DNA of 64,000 nt from Flavobacteriaceae bacterium (GTDB lineage Bacteria; Bacteroidota; Bacteroidia; Flavobacteriales; Flavobacteriaceae), in contig PALG01000031.1 in the NCBI GenBank assembly GCA_002707025.1, positions 62,001 to 126,000 of the forward strand, in the 5' to 3' direction. Below the pieces are notes generated by a model. That model did no database searches. It saw only the letters and a list, made by a program, of their open reading frames with translations, and had not been told where the DNA came from. Shown here in pieces: positions 33,628-42,865 of the stretch. Every line of letters starts with the position of its first letter. The first letter of the stretch is position 1. The position numbers and the translations under genes are program-made.

Positions 33628-34245
33628 ATGATATTGCTGCACCCAACCTATTTCCCAAGTATTGCTCAAATGGTAGCCATTGTGCAAAGCGAAGGATTGG
33701 TTTTTGAAGTATTCGATAATTATCAAAAACAAACCTATCGAAACCGTACGTATATTGCCCACGCCAATGGAAAATTAGCGTTGAACATCCCTATTCAGCA
33801 TTCTAAAAATGGGGAACGGCAGCAAACCAAGGAAGTCGTCGCCGATAATAGCTTTCCCTGGCAATCACAGCATTGGAAATCGCTTCAAACGGCTTATCGT
33901 ACCTCTCCTTTTTTTGAATTTTACGAGGACGACCTAGCTCCGCTATTTCAGAATAGAGTATCAAATTTATTGAATCATAACCTACAAATATTCGATACTT
34001 TGTGTGATTTATTGGGGTTGGAAGCAAGCTATTCCACTTCCCCGGAATATTTCAGGGAGCCAAAGCAAAAGGATTTACGGTATTTGGTAGCGGCAAAGAA
34101 AGAAAGAAATTATAAGCTCACCCCCTACACGCAAGTCCTAGAGGCGCATCATGGTTTTATTTCGAATCTTTCGGTATTGGATCTGCTTTTTAACGAAGGC
34201 CCCAATTCCCTTCTTTATTTGGAATCCCAGAAAATAGCATTTTAA
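33628..34245 (+). CDS. WbqC-family protein
   Basis: 205 residues, cytoplasmic. WbqC hallmark at the start: LLHPTYFPSIAQMVAIVQS, then the NRTYIAHANGKLALNIPIQ strand. Related proteins occur in O-antigen clusters and also stand alone. Enzymatic function is not known. It lies 12 nt after lepB at the end of the par-lep run and runs towards the convergent EEP gene with 1 nt between them. Confidence 0.84.
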   Translation: MILLHPTYFPSIAQMVAIVQSEGLVFEVFDNYQKQTYRNRTYIAHANGKLALNIPIQHSKNGERQQTKEVVADNSFPWQSQHWKSLQTAYRTSPFFEFYEDDLAPLFQNRVSNLLNHNLQIFDTLCDLLGLEASYSTSPEYFREPKQKDLRYLVAAKKERNYKLTPYTQVLEAHHGFISNLSVLDLLFNEGPNSLLYLESQKIAF

Positions 34246-34246
34246 A

Positions 34247-35272
34247 TTATTCCCATCCCAAGTGTGTGACAATAGGATAGTGATCTGAAAAACTTTCCTT
34301 TACATTATCGAAAGCGATAATTTCAAAGGTTTCCGAAAGTAGGGAAAAGTCAATCCGTAGCGGATATCCATTAAAATAAAAGGTGGTTCCCAGTCCATTT
34401 CCCCGCTGCTGAAAGGCATCCTGCAAATCCTGTTTCAAGTTTTTATAAATATAGGAATATGCCGTATTATTAAAATCGCCCGTAAGAATCGTAGGGTACT
34501 TATTTTCAGCTTGATGTTGTAAAATTTCAGCCACTTGCTTTTCCTGTTGTACAAAACTCTGGGAAAGCCGTTTCTTTATCCGTTCGGTGCCTCGCTGTTG
34601 CAGGAAGTCAACCGAAGGTAAAATCCCTAAGGATTGCAAATGAATGTTATAAAGTCGCAGCGTATCCCCTTTCACAACCAAATCGCTGTAAATGGTATTG
34701 TTATAGGTGTTTTTGAAATCAAAGCTACCTGTATTTACGAGAGGGTACTTAGAAAAAATGGCATGGCCTAGCTTATTTTTCCCTTTGAAATATACAAAGC
34801 GATATGGGTACGCCGAAAAATCAACTTGATGATCGGCATAATACTCTTGAATGCAAATTACATCGGGGTTTTGATTTTGAAGTAATCTAGAAAAAGATTC
34901 CGACACCTGTTTTGCATTATTATCTTTTTCATACGCGTTAAAAAGCCGCACGTTGTAAGAAAGTATCTTCAGCTGTTTGGGAAACGCTTCCGAATTTCCT
35001 TCCGAAGAAATTTCAAAAAGGGAATTGGAAAAAAGATATCCCACAATCAATACCGTAAAAGACAACCAAAACCGCTTTCTGAAATTGAGCACCCAGTACA
35101 CTGCAAAAATGATATTGAGCACGATTAAAGGAGAGACCACAATACTTAAAATGGATAAAGTGGGAAATGAAGAAGGTTGTAAATAGGGCAAACCGTAAGC
35201 GATCAACAACAGTAAGGCTACTACTATGTTGATGATGTAAAATAGTTTCCCGATGAACTGAATCTTCAGCAA
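34247..35272 (-). CDS. Membrane-anchored endonuclease/exonuclease/phosphatase family protein
   Basis: 341 residues. Three hydrophobic helices (about 8-28, 36-62, 68-88) precede an EEP domain: LSYNVRLFNAYEK, the metal glutamate in ICIQEYY, IHLQSLGI, TGDFNNTAYS (the D-x-N pair) and the closing SDHYPIVTHL with the catalytic histidine. Could act on nucleic acid, lipid phosphates or sphingomyelin. The rhomboid gene is 11 nt upstream. Confidence 0.86.
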   Translation of the reverse strand: MLKIQFIGKLFYIINIVVALLLLIAYGLPYLQPSSFPTLSILSIVVSPLIVLNIIFAVYWVLNFRKRFWLSFTVLIVGYLFSNSLFEISSEGNSEAFPKQLKILSYNVRLFNAYEKDNNAKQVSESFSRLLQNQNPDVICIQEYYADHQVDFSAYPYRFVYFKGKNKLGHAIFSKYPLVNTGSFDFKNTYNNTIYSDLVVKGDTLRLYNIHLQSLGILPSVDFLQQRGTERIKKRLSQSFVQQEKQVAEILQHQAENKYPTILTGDFNNTAYSYIYKNLKQDLQDAFQQRGNGLGTTFYFNGYPLRIDFSLLSETFEIIAFDNVKESFSDHYPIVTHLGWE

Positions 35273-35283
35273 AATATGGCTTG

Positions 35284-36162
35284 TTAGTGATCTTTCCCTG
35301 CTTTAAACAGGAAATCTTTTTCTTCTTTTGTAAGACTCTCGTAACCGCTCTTCCCTATCTTATCCAAAATCGCATCAATTTTCTTTTGGTGGTCACTTTT
35401 ATCCTCTTTCTTAGAACGCTGAGATGGGCGTTGTGTTGTGCGGTTTCGGTGCACCGTTTTAAAAGGGCGTTTCTTTTTGGGTTTGAAGAGGTTAACGAAC
35501 CCATCCATAAGTTTCTCAAACCATTTCCCAATATCGTTCCCCTGCATCAATTGACGTGCATATACATAACCAAACAGCACGCCTCCCAAATGGGCCAATA
35601 AACCACCAGCATTATTTAATGTGGGAAGTTGAATAAGGTCCCATAAAATTAAGAATACGGCAATATACCATAGTTTTAAATTAAAGGTGAAAATCCGTAC
35701 AGGGGCATTCGGCGAATAGGTGGCCGCAAAGGCCATGATGGCCCTAACTGCCGCAGAAGCCCCTAACAGTGTTCCATTCACGGCAGAAAATGCAGGAAAT
35801 AGATTGTAAGAAATCATGTATACCACGCCGCCGCTTATCGTCCCTAATAAATAGAGTGTAAGAAAGCGTCTTTCAGAAAAAAGATTGAGTACATGCCTTC
35901 CAAAAAAGTAAAGCCACAACATATTGAACAGGATATGAAAAAACCCTGCATGTAAAAATCCATAGGTAATAAGGGACCAAGGCTGGATAATAAACCTGCC
36001 AACATCTTCGGGAAGAACAAACCACTGTAGCAATACTCCTGCAGAAATTTGTAATAAAGCTGCAGCAATCGTGACCACTATAAAGATCAAAGCATTGATG
36101 ACTATGACCTTGGTAAGGATATCGGCAGTTTTAAATTGATTGACCAAACTTCCCTGACTCAT
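35284..36162 (-). CDS. Rhomboid-family intramembrane protease homologue, GASA active-site variant
   Basis: About 292 residues. Six-helix rhomboid core with HILFNMLWLYFFG, GASAAVRAIMAF and AHLGGVLFG. The catalytic serine is in GASA, where rhomboid proteases normally have GxSG; the histidine of LAHLGG is kept. Activity is therefore uncertain. A C-terminal basic tail (about 225-292) has KKRP and TTQRPSQRSKK runs. Start at 36162 (MSQGSLVNQF), 1 nt after the preceding rhomboid stop; an upstream ATG (36225) would overlap that gene by 62 nt. Confidence 0.82.
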   Translation of the reverse strand: MSQGSLVNQFKTADILTKVIVINALIFIVVTIAAALLQISAGVLLQWFVLPEDVGRFIIQPWSLITYGFLHAGFFHILFNMLWLYFFGRHVLNLFSERRFLTLYLLGTISGGVVYMISYNLFPAFSAVNGTLLGASAAVRAIMAFAATYSPNAPVRIFTFNLKLWYIAVFLILWDLIQLPTLNNAGGLLAHLGGVLFGYVYARQLMQGNDIGKWFEKLMDGFVNLFKPKKKRPFKTVHRNRTTQRPSQRSKKEDKSDHQKKIDAILDKIGKSGYESLTKEEKDFLFKAGKDH

Positions 36163-36163
36163 A

Positions 36164-36910
36164 TCAATTCCATCTTTGATTGTTGAAACTGTTTTTCTTC
36201 CAATAGTACGCCATGATAAAGCCAAATAGCGCTCCTCCTACATGCGCCCAATTGGCAATGTTCTGCCCAAATAATGAGAAGCCTGTAAGTCCGCTAAATA
36301 AATCCAACAAAATCAAAGCAGGTATAAAGTATTTTGCTTTTATGGGTATGGGAAGGAATATCAACATTAAAGCCACATTGGGGTACATCATTCCAAAAGC
36401 TACCAACACTCCATAAATAGCTCCGGAAGCTCCTACAGCTGGTGTATTGAAAGCTGCGTACATACTATCAATATTTTCTCTTGAAACCGTTTCCAATATG
36501 GCTTCACTACCTCCTTTTCCATTCACTAAAAAATTCTGAATTTCCCCTTCACTCCATCCACCAGCCAGTAACTGATTCATCACCGAATGAATCTCGTAAT
36601 ACGCCACAGACTCATGAATTAAAGCCGCTCCCAATCCTGCTGAAAAATAAAAAAACAGAAATTTATTCCGTCCCCATTGGGCTTCCAAAGGAGATCCAAA
36701 CGCCCATAAAGCATACATATTAAATAGGATGTGGAATAACCCCCCATGCATGAACATATGCGTAATAGGTTGCCAATATTGAAAGTTGGGGTTTTCAAAA
36801 TAGAATAGGGAAAATAAACGATAGACGATATCCCCCGAAATGTAAGTGCCTGCAAAAAACAGCACATTACATATAATCAACACTTTTACTGTTTCAGTAA
36901 TTCTTCCCAT
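36164..36910 (-). CDS. Rhomboid intramembrane serine protease
   Basis: 248 residues. Full rhomboid motifs: HGGLFHILFNMYALW, catalytic S162 in GASGAIYG, H223 in ANWAHVGGALFGF. Normal six-helix core, with a soluble insertion between helices (about 105-155). It cleaves membrane-anchored substrates inside the membrane. It lies directly after mutL (stop/start spacing of a few bases: the ATG is at 36908-36910, next to the mutL stop at 36911). Confidence 0.91.
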   Translation of the reverse strand: MGRITETVKVLIICNVLFFAGTYISGDIVYRLFSLFYFENPNFQYWQPITHMFMHGGLFHILFNMYALWAFGSPLEAQWGRNKFLFFYFSAGLGAALIHESVAYYEIHSVMNQLLAGGWSEGEIQNFLVNGKGGSEAILETVSRENIDSMYAAFNTPAVGASGAIYGVLVAFGMMYPNVALMLIFLPIPIKAKYFIPALILLDLFSGLTGFSLFGQNIANWAHVGGALFGFIMAYYWKKNSFNNQRWN

Positions 36911-38752
36911 TTAAGCAAATTTTTTATCGAAATCGTTGACATCCATGGTTACCAATACCAATTTATTGGTAGGGGAAACACTGGGCTCTTTACAGGCAAA
37001 CAATTGATGGATTAAATGTTCTTGGGCTTTGGGCTCCAATACCGTACCCGACTTTATCGCCATGCTTTTTGCCAAGGATTTGGCTAATAAATCATTCTGA
37101 CTAAAGCTGGCATCTGGTACTTCATTTTCAAAATCCCTCACCAAGCCCTGTAGAATTCCTTCTACATTACTTTCCAATACCCCACTGGGGACCCCACTTA
37201 TTTCTAAAGTCTCATTCTCTATTTCTGAAAAAACAAATCCCGTATGCTCCAACTGTTCCTGAAGGGACTTCAATATCGCTACATGGGGCTTTGAAAAATG
37301 TAAGGATAGAGGAAATAACAATTGCTGGCTTACCGCTTCTTGTACGGTAATGCTTTTCAATAGTTCTTCATACAAAATTCGTTGATGTGCCAAATGTTGA
37401 TGAATTACCATGAGCCCGCTTTTAATCGAACTTACAATGTATTTATTTTGCACCTGAAACGTTACTTTGGAAGCCACTTCAGTATCCTTTTCAAAGAGCC
37501 GCCCCGTAACTTCTTCACTTTCTACTTCAAATCCTTTTAATTCTGAAGGCATCGCTTCATCCTCGAGCCCTACATACATCGATTCCCAAGAGGCAACCCT
37601 TTCCCTTTTATAAGGAAATGAAATGTCTTTTTGACGGGCTTCCTTTTGAAAAGGATTGAAATTCTTGTCGACCTCAACGCTAGGGGCTACCGGACTTTTC
37701 TTGGAGTACTCATAGGGGGTGTCAAAACCCGTATCCTTTTCAAAGTCCAATACCGGCGCAATACTGAACTGCCCCAAACTATGTTTAATGGTAGAGCGAA
37801 GCATGGCGTAAATAGCATGCTCATCTTCAAATTTAATCTCGGTTTTGGTAGGATGAATATTGATGTCAATCGAATGCGGATCAACTTCCAGATACAGAAA
37901 GTAACCTGGGTGATTTTCGTTTTTTATCAAGCCTTCAAAAGCAGCCGCCACCGCATGATGCAAATAGGGACTTTTAATAAATCGGTCGTTCACAAAAAAG
38001 AACTGTTCCCCCCTACTTTTCTTGGCAAACTCTGGTTTCAGCACAAATCCCTGAACTTTTACAATATCGGTCTCTTCGGAAACAGGCACCAACTTTTCAT
38101 TGGTTTTACTCCCAAAGATATTTACAATTCGTTGCCTTAGATTGCTTTCCGGAAGCTGAAATACATCACTCCCATTATGGATCATGGAGAAAGCCACTTG
38201 AGGGTGGGCCAAAGCGACCCGATGAAATTCATCAATAATATGACGGGTTTCTACAGGGTTGCTCTTCAAGAAATTTCGACGTGCGGGTATATTATAAAAT
38301 AGGTTTTTTACCGAAAGCATGGTTCCCTTTGGAACTACCACTGCCTCTTGTGCGGTTACTTCGCTTCCTTCGATGGTGATTTTGGTGCCAATTTCTGAAG
38401 CAGCCGTCTTCGTTTTCAATTCTACATGGGCGATAGCTGCAATGGACGCCAATGCCTCTCCCCGAAAGCCTTTAGTGTTGAGATTGAAAAGGTCTTCCGC
38501 ATTTTTAATTTTGGAAGTCGCATGACGCTCAAAACACAAGCGGGCGTCGGTCACGCTCATACCTATTCCGTTATCAATTACTTGAATGAGTGTTTTTCCC
38601 GCATCCTTTAAAACCAATGTAATATCTGTAGCCCCGGCATCAATGGCATTTTCCAACAATTCCTTGACTACGGAAGCAGGGCGTTGCACCACTTCCCCAG
38701 CAGCAATTTGATTGGCAACGTGGTCGGGTAGTAATTGAATAATATCGGCCAT
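36911..38752 (-). CDS. mutL: DNA mismatch repair protein MutL
   Basis: 613 residues. GHKL ATPase: ELLENAIDAGATD (31-43), IDNGIGM, RHATSKI, and GFRGEALASI. The C-terminal dimerisation domain is present. At 451-458 the site of the MutL nuclease motif DQHA-x2-E-x4-E reads HQHLAHQR, with D, A and the first E replaced, so strand nicking is doubtful here. First gene of a run with the rhomboids; the small membrane protein gene abuts upstream. Confidence 0.95.
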   Translation of the reverse strand: MADIIQLLPDHVANQIAAGEVVQRPASVVKELLENAIDAGATDITLVLKDAGKTLIQVIDNGIGMSVTDARLCFERHATSKIKNAEDLFNLNTKGFRGEALASIAAIAHVELKTKTAASEIGTKITIEGSEVTAQEAVVVPKGTMLSVKNLFYNIPARRNFLKSNPVETRHIIDEFHRVALAHPQVAFSMIHNGSDVFQLPESNLRQRIVNIFGSKTNEKLVPVSEETDIVKVQGFVLKPEFAKKSRGEQFFFVNDRFIKSPYLHHAVAAAFEGLIKNENHPGYFLYLEVDPHSIDINIHPTKTEIKFEDEHAIYAMLRSTIKHSLGQFSIAPVLDFEKDTGFDTPYEYSKKSPVAPSVEVDKNFNPFQKEARQKDISFPYKRERVASWESMYVGLEDEAMPSELKGFEVESEEVTGRLFEKDTEVASKVTFQVQNKYIVSSIKSGLMVIHQHLAHQRILYEELLKSITVQEAVSQQLLFPLSLHFSKPHVAILKSLQEQLEHTGFVFSEIENETLEISGVPSGVLESNVEGILQGLVRDFENEVPDASFSQNDLLAKSLAKSMAIKSGTVLEPKAQEHLIHQLFACKEPSVSPTNKLVLVTMDVNDFDKKFA

Positions 38753-39052
38753 CTAACGGGATTGCGTGAAAATACTTAAATCAAAATCTATGATCCAAAG
38801 AAACAAAAACACTAAAATTGCGATGATAATCCACACAGTTGAATTAAAAGCTACATTTCCCCTATTTCGGTAGTGGGAACGTTCTTGGCGCCATTGATTT
38901 CCAAAATCATTCTTATTGAATGTTTCATAATACATATCCATTTTGGTTTTGTATTCTTTTGGATCGACGTCTTCTTTTCCCTTGTAATACCTTGGGGTAT
39001 AATTAAAACGATTGTTCGTTTTCAGTCTTTTTATGAGCGTGAATTTTATCAT
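38753..39052 (-). CDS. Small single-helix membrane protein, unknown function
   Basis: 99 residues from MIKFTLIKRLKTNNRF; a start six codons upstream (39070) is possible. A basic, tyrosine-rich N-terminus (KTNNRFNYTPRYYKGKE) is followed by one C-terminal transmembrane helix (about 74-93). Homologues in Flavobacteriia are often labelled riboflavin synthase beta because ribH is next door; nothing in the sequence supports an enzyme. Its stop abuts the mutL start. Possibly a membrane adaptor. Confidence 0.75.
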   Translation of the reverse strand: MIKFTLIKRLKTNNRFNYTPRYYKGKEDVDPKEYKTKMDMYYETFNKNDFGNQWRQERSHYRNRGNVAFNSTVWIIIAILVFLFLWIIDFDLSIFTQSR

Positions 39053-39132
39053 AACGGCAAAGATTTTCAAAGTTAGGTAAAATCAAAAACAATGCCGTGA
39101 AGCATTTCCCAAAAATTGTTAACAAACCTTTT

Positions 39133-39630
39133 CTAGAATTTGGCGTCTTTGCGTAGTTGTGCCATTTTTATGGCTGCTATTGCCGCTTCGGTACCTTTGT
39201 TTCCATGTTTCCCGCCGCTACGATCAATAGCTTGCTGAAGGGTGTTGTCGGTAAGCACGCAAAAAATTACAGGGATATCCTGTTGCAAGTTTAGGTCTTT
39301 AATACCCTGTGTCACTCCATCGCACACAAAATCGAAATGCTTGGTTTCCCCTTGAATAACACTTCCTATGGCAATAATGGCATCCAGCATATCGAAACTC
39401 TGGGTCATTTTTTTGCAGCCATAGATCAATTCGAAGCTCCCGGGAACATTCCATCGAACGATATTCTCTTTGATGCCACCGCAATCCAAAATGGCATCAA
39501 AAGCCCCTTGAAACATTCCTTCGGTGATCGTTTCGTTCCATTCAGAAACAACCATCCCAAACCGAAAGTTCTTCGCGTTTGGGATGGATTGCTTATCGTA
39601 AGTAGATAAATTTTTATTCTCTGTGGCCAT
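39133..39630 (-). CDS. ribH: 6,7-dimethyl-8-ribityllumazine synthase
   Basis: 165 residues. Forms the lumazine precursor of riboflavin. Conserved segments: FRFGMVVSEWNETIT, VPGSFELIYGCKKM, IAIGSVIQGETKHFDFV with the catalytic His (ETKHFD), and the C-terminal GNKGTEAAIAAIKM. N-terminal extension of about 15 residues. The TPR-protein gene lies 3 nt upstream. Confidence 0.95.
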   Translation of the reverse strand: MATENKNLSTYDKQSIPNAKNFRFGMVVSEWNETITEGMFQGAFDAILDCGGIKENIVRWNVPGSFELIYGCKKMTQSFDMLDAIIAIGSVIQGETKHFDFVCDGVTQGIKDLNLQQDIPVIFCVLTDNTLQQAIDRSGGKHGNKGTEAAIAAIKMAQLRKDAKF

Positions 39631-39633
39631 AAT

Positions 39634-40401
39634 TTATTTCATGGCTTCGGCTTGCCCTTTGTAGGTCTTAGCTTTAGCAGCCTCAGGACTATCTTTAAAT
39701 TCTTCAGTGATTTTATGGAAAAAATCATAAGCCTCACCAGCTTTACCTAATTCCAAAGCGGTGATTCCAGCTTTCAGCAAAAATCTTGGAGTTGTAACCT
39801 CATTTGCATTTTTAGCCACTGCCTCCTTGTAGTATTTAAGGGCTTCTTCTTTTTGATCCAATTGCATAAAAGCATCCCCTATAGCCCCTTTTGCCAAAGC
39901 AGCCAATAGCATATCATCGCTTTTAAATTGATCTAAATAAGTAATGGCTTCCTGGTATTTTTTCGTTTGCAAATAAGCCATTCCAGCTTGGTAATTCGCA
40001 AGATTTCCTGCGGGAGTTCCACTGTATTTATCTGCGATATCTAGAAGTCCGTATTTTCCTGCATTGCCGTTTAAAGCAAGGTTGTATAAAGAATCCTTTG
40101 CTGCAGTAGCATTCAAGGCTTCTTCATAATAGGAATTTGCTTGAGAGATTTCGTTACTAGCTTCTATTTGATTGGGCTCCATGATAAACTTCTGATAAAG
40201 AATGTATCCCAAAACAGCGATGGCAATGACGCCCACCACTCCAAATATGAACTTTTGATTTTTCTCTACCCAAGCTTCCGTTTTGGAAGCCCCTTCATCT
40301 AGGGTATTGAATACTTCCGCAGTAGTACTTCCTTCTTCTACTTCAATTTCCTTTTCTGCTTTAGTCTTTGGCTTGTAGCCACGTTTTTTGTAGGTTGCCA
40401 T
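39634..40401 (-). CDS. TPR-repeat membrane protein (YfgM-like)
   Basis: 255 residues. A basic start (KKRGYKPKTK), then one transmembrane helix (about 50-70, FIFGVVGVIAIAVLGYILY) and a TPR region in the periplasm (about 80-250) with repeated ALxKGAIGDAFMQLDQKEEALKY-like helices. Similar topology to YfgM and other tetratricopeptide anchors, which assist secretion or envelope assembly. Starts upstream of ribH and shares its transcript. A perfect -7 box TATTTTTG lies just upstream on this strand (about 40424). Confidence 0.82.
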   Translation of the reverse strand: MATYKKRGYKPKTKAEKEIEVEEGSTTAEVFNTLDEGASKTEAWVEKNQKFIFGVVGVIAIAVLGYILYQKFIMEPNQIEASNEISQANSYYEEALNATAAKDSLYNLALNGNAGKYGLLDIADKYSGTPAGNLANYQAGMAYLQTKKYQEAITYLDQFKSDDMLLAALAKGAIGDAFMQLDQKEEALKYYKEAVAKNANEVTTPRFLLKAGITALELGKAGEAYDFFHKITEEFKDSPEAAKAKTYKGQAEAMK

Positions 40402-40539
40402 AGTATGTAATTATTGCGGGGCAAAAATATAATTTTTATTACAATTTAAAAGGGAAAAATCAATAATTTGCAGCATAAAAATTGCGCTGGGCAAAGAAAC
40501 TTTCCGCATTACAACAAATAACATAACTTACTCTAAAAG

Positions 40540-41619
40540 ATGATTTTACAAAAATTATCCTTATTAAACTATAAAAACTTTACGTCTCAATCTTTTGACT
40601 TCGACCCAAAGATAAACTGTTTTGTAGGACTTAACGGAGTAGGAAAAACGAATGTACTGGATGCGATTTACCACCTTTCGTTTGGAAAAAGCTACTTCAA
40701 CCCTATCACCCTTCAAAATATCAAACACGGGGAGGATTTTTTTGTTACGGAAGGGATTTATGAAAAGGACAACTCTTCAGAAAAAATTGTTGTAAGTGCT
40801 AAAAAGGGTCAGAAAAAAATCATCAAACGCAACGGGAAGGCTTATGATAAATTAAGTGAACACATAGGATTTTTACCGTTAGTGATTATATCCCCAAGCG
40901 ATCGCGACTTGATTATTGAGGGTAGTGATACCCGAAGAAAATTCATGGACGGGGTCATTTCGCAAGGGGACCCCATGTATTTACAATCCTTATTGAAGTA
41001 CAACAAGGTTTTGGCACAGCGAAATTCCCTGCTGAAATATTTTGCCGCAAACAATACCTTTAATCAAGATACGCTGGACATTTACAATGAGCAGCTGGAT
41101 ACCTTCGGTACCGATATATTTGAAAAGAGAATGGCTTTTTTAAAGGAGTTCCAGCCCATTTTTATGAACCGCCATGCTTCCATTAGCCAAGAAAACGAAA
41201 AGGTCAACCTTGTGTATGAAAGTCAGTTACAAAACGAAAGGCTATTACAGCTCCTTCAGCAAAATATGGCCAAAGATAAAATGACCCAATACACCAATTT
41301 CGGAATCCATAAAGACGATCTTTCTTTTGAGATTGAAGGACACCCTATTAAAAAATTTGGGTCGCAAGGACAGCAAAAAACCTACTTAATTGCCTTAAAG
41401 TTGGCACAATTCGATTTTATTAAAGCGCAAAGCAAGGTGAATCCCATCTTGCTGCTAGATGATATTTTTGATAAATTGGATGAAGAACGGGTTGCACAAA
41501 TCATTACCTTAGTGGATAATGAAAACTTCGGACAACTTTTCATAAGCGATACCCATGCCGAAAGAACCGAAGCGGTGGTTAAAAAAGTACATCAAAGCTA
41601 TAAAATGTTCCGATTATGA
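40540..41619 (+). CDS. recF: DNA replication and repair protein RecF
   Basis: 359 residues. SMC-like ATPase: Walker [29 protein letters not shown], signature [17 protein letters not shown] and Walker [13 protein letters not shown]. With RecO/RecR loads RecA onto gapped DNA. Normal length. The next gene, a lipoprotein, overlaps by ATGA. Not next to dnaA/dnaN here. Confidence 0.95.
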   Translation: MILQKLSLLNYKNFTSQSFDFDPKINCFVGLNGVGKTNVLDAIYHLSFGKSYFNPITLQNIKHGEDFFVTEGIYEKDNSSEKIVVSAKKGQKKIIKRNGKAYDKLSEHIGFLPLVIISPSDRDLIIEGSDTRRKFMDGVISQGDPMYLQSLLKYNKVLAQRNSLLKYFAANNTFNQDTLDIYNEQLDTFGTDIFEKRMAFLKEFQPIFMNRHASISQENEKVNLVYESQLQNERLLQLLQQNMAKDKMTQYTNFGIHKDDLSFEIEGHPIKKFGSQGQQKTYLIALKLAQFDFIKAQSKVNPILLLDDIFDKLDEERVAQIITLVDNENFGQLFISDTHAERTEAVVKKVHQSYKMFRL

Positions 41620-42053
41620 AATTCGCTACCCTTAAAAATTTAATCCTTTTTGTGGTTTTCTTAGGGCTAACATCCTGCAAAACACAAGATCCTGAGGAGC
41701 AAAAAGAAAATATTGCAGGCTATTGGGAAATAGAGCGTGTAACCTTACCCAATGGCACTCATAAGGAATTTACCATCAACACCACCATCGATTTTATTGA
41801 AATTACTGAAAATAAGGGAATTAGGCGAAAATTAGCTCCTAAAATAGACGGTACTTTTGAATACTTTAGGGATGCCGAAAATTTTGAAATGGTGATAGAA
41901 AACGATAGCTTGCATTTATATTACCGTACTGCGTACGCTTCATGGAAAGAAACCGTCTTAGAAGCTTCCGAAGAAAGCCTTATTGTTCAGAATGATGATA
42001 AAAAAATATACCAATACAAAAAATACCAACCCTTGAATTTTACTAATGAGTAA
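41616..42053 (+). CDS. Lipocalin-like lipoprotein
   Basis: 145 residues. Lipoprotein signal [21 protein letters not shown]. The mature part is a beta-rich small barrel: [15 protein letters not shown], then alternating strands up to KIYQYKKYQ, as in the lipocalin-like domain families of Bacteroidota. It overlaps recF by 4 nt and the DUF721 gene by 8 nt, so it is translationally coupled to DNA-metabolism genes without an obvious reason. Specific function unknown. Confidence 0.76.
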   Translation: MKFATLKNLILFVVFLGLTSCKTQDPEEQKENIAGYWEIERVTLPNGTHKEFTINTTIDFIEITENKGIRRKLAPKIDGTFEYFRDAENFEMVIENDSLHLYYRTAYASWKETVLEASEESLIVQNDDKKIYQYKKYQPLNFTNE

Positions 42054-42342
42054 ACGGCATAGAGAAAATAATTCACTTGGAGAGGTTCTTAAAGACTTTA
42101 TTGCTTCTCATAAACTGGAAAAAGGGCTCAACAAAATTTCTGCAGAAGAAGCTTGGCATCAAGTAATGGGTAGTGCCATTTCAAAATACACGACACATAT
42201 TAAGTTGGAAAACGAAACCCTTTTTGTAAGCTTAAGCTCTTCGGTACTTCGGGAAGAATTAAGCTATGGAAAGGAAAAAATTAAAGGCTTACTGAATGAA
42301 ACCTTAGGTAAAGAGCTCATTCAAAAGGTCATTTTACGCTAA
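42046..42342 (+). CDS. DUF721 (DciA-like) protein
   Basis: 98 residues. DUF721 core: LEKGLNKISAEEAWHQVMG, strand LENETLFVSLSSSVLREELSYGKE, and a final helix. DciA members load replicative helicase in bacteria without DnaC. Adjacent recF fits a role in replication. No zinc motif visible. Ends at the strong terminator at 42341-42372. Confidence 0.85.
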   Translation: MSKRHRENNSLGEVLKDFIASHKLEKGLNKISAEEAWHQVMGSAISKYTTHIKLENETLFVSLSSSVLREELSYGKEKIKGLLNETLGKELIQKVILR

Positions 42343-42372
42343 AAAAAAAGCCGCTCATGGAGCGGCTTTTCT
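42341..42372. terminator. Bidirectional terminator between DUF721 gene and ndk
   Basis: Stem AAAAGCCGCT / AGCGGCTTTT with a 5-nt loop (42346-42370), flanked by A-run and T-run, between convergent genes. Confidence 0.9.
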
Positions 42373-42390
42373 ATAATTTTGATATAAAAA

Positions 42391-42810
42391 TTAGAACATT
42401 TCCCTTCCGGCAAAATGAAACTGACTTTCAATTTCGGCATTTTCATCACTATCACTTCCGTGCACCGCATTCTCGCCAATAGATGCCGCATATAGCTTAC
42501 GAATGGTCCCTTCGGCCGCTTCGGCAGGATTGGTCGCTCCAATAAGCGTTCGGAAATCTTCCACGGCATTGTCTTTTTCAAGAATGGCGGCTACAATAGG
42601 ACCACGGGTCATATATTCTACCAACTCACCAAAGAAAGGACGTTCTTTGTGGATGGCATAGAATGCTTCAGCATCGGCTGTTGTCATTTGGGTTAACTTC
42701 ATCGCAACGATTCTAAATCCAGCTGATGTAATTTTCTCTAAAATAGGCCCAATGTTACCTTTTTCAACGCTATCGGGCTTTAACATAGTAAATGTTCTGT
42801 CTGTTCTCAT
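42391..42810 (-). CDS. ndk: Nucleoside diphosphate kinase
   Basis: 139 residues. Transfers gamma-phosphate between nucleotides through the phospho-histidine in NAVHGSDS (H115 region). Start [13 protein letters not shown] and the Kpn-loop [14 protein letters not shown] are typical. Standard length. Its promoter is a canonical one (TTG, 19 bp, TATTTTTG; 42831-42860) without a dyad, and serves as a constitutive contrast to the regulated set. Confidence 0.96.
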   Translation of the reverse strand: MRTDRTFTMLKPDSVEKGNIGPILEKITSAGFRIVAMKLTQMTTADAEAFYAIHKERPFFGELVEYMTRGPIVAAILEKDNAVEDFRTLIGATNPAEAAEGTIRKLYAASIGENAVHGSDSDENAEIESQFHFAGREMF

Positions 42811-42830
42811 GGGTTTTTCAAAATTTGCTG

Positions 42831-42860
42831 CAAAAATACGGCTTTAATTGAAACTTGCAA
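42831..42860 (-). promoter_or_regulatory. Canonical Bacteroidota promoter for ndk
   Basis: On the minus strand TTG (42858-42860), 19 bp, TATTTTTG (42831-42838) form the -33/-7 consensus. The ATG at 42810 is about 20 nt further. Confidence 0.7.
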
Positions 42861-42865
42861 CCCTA

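Noticed and set aside
38753-39052. Riboflavin synthase beta subunit
   Set aside because: That name comes from proximity to ribH; the sequence is a small one-helix membrane protein without enzyme motifs.
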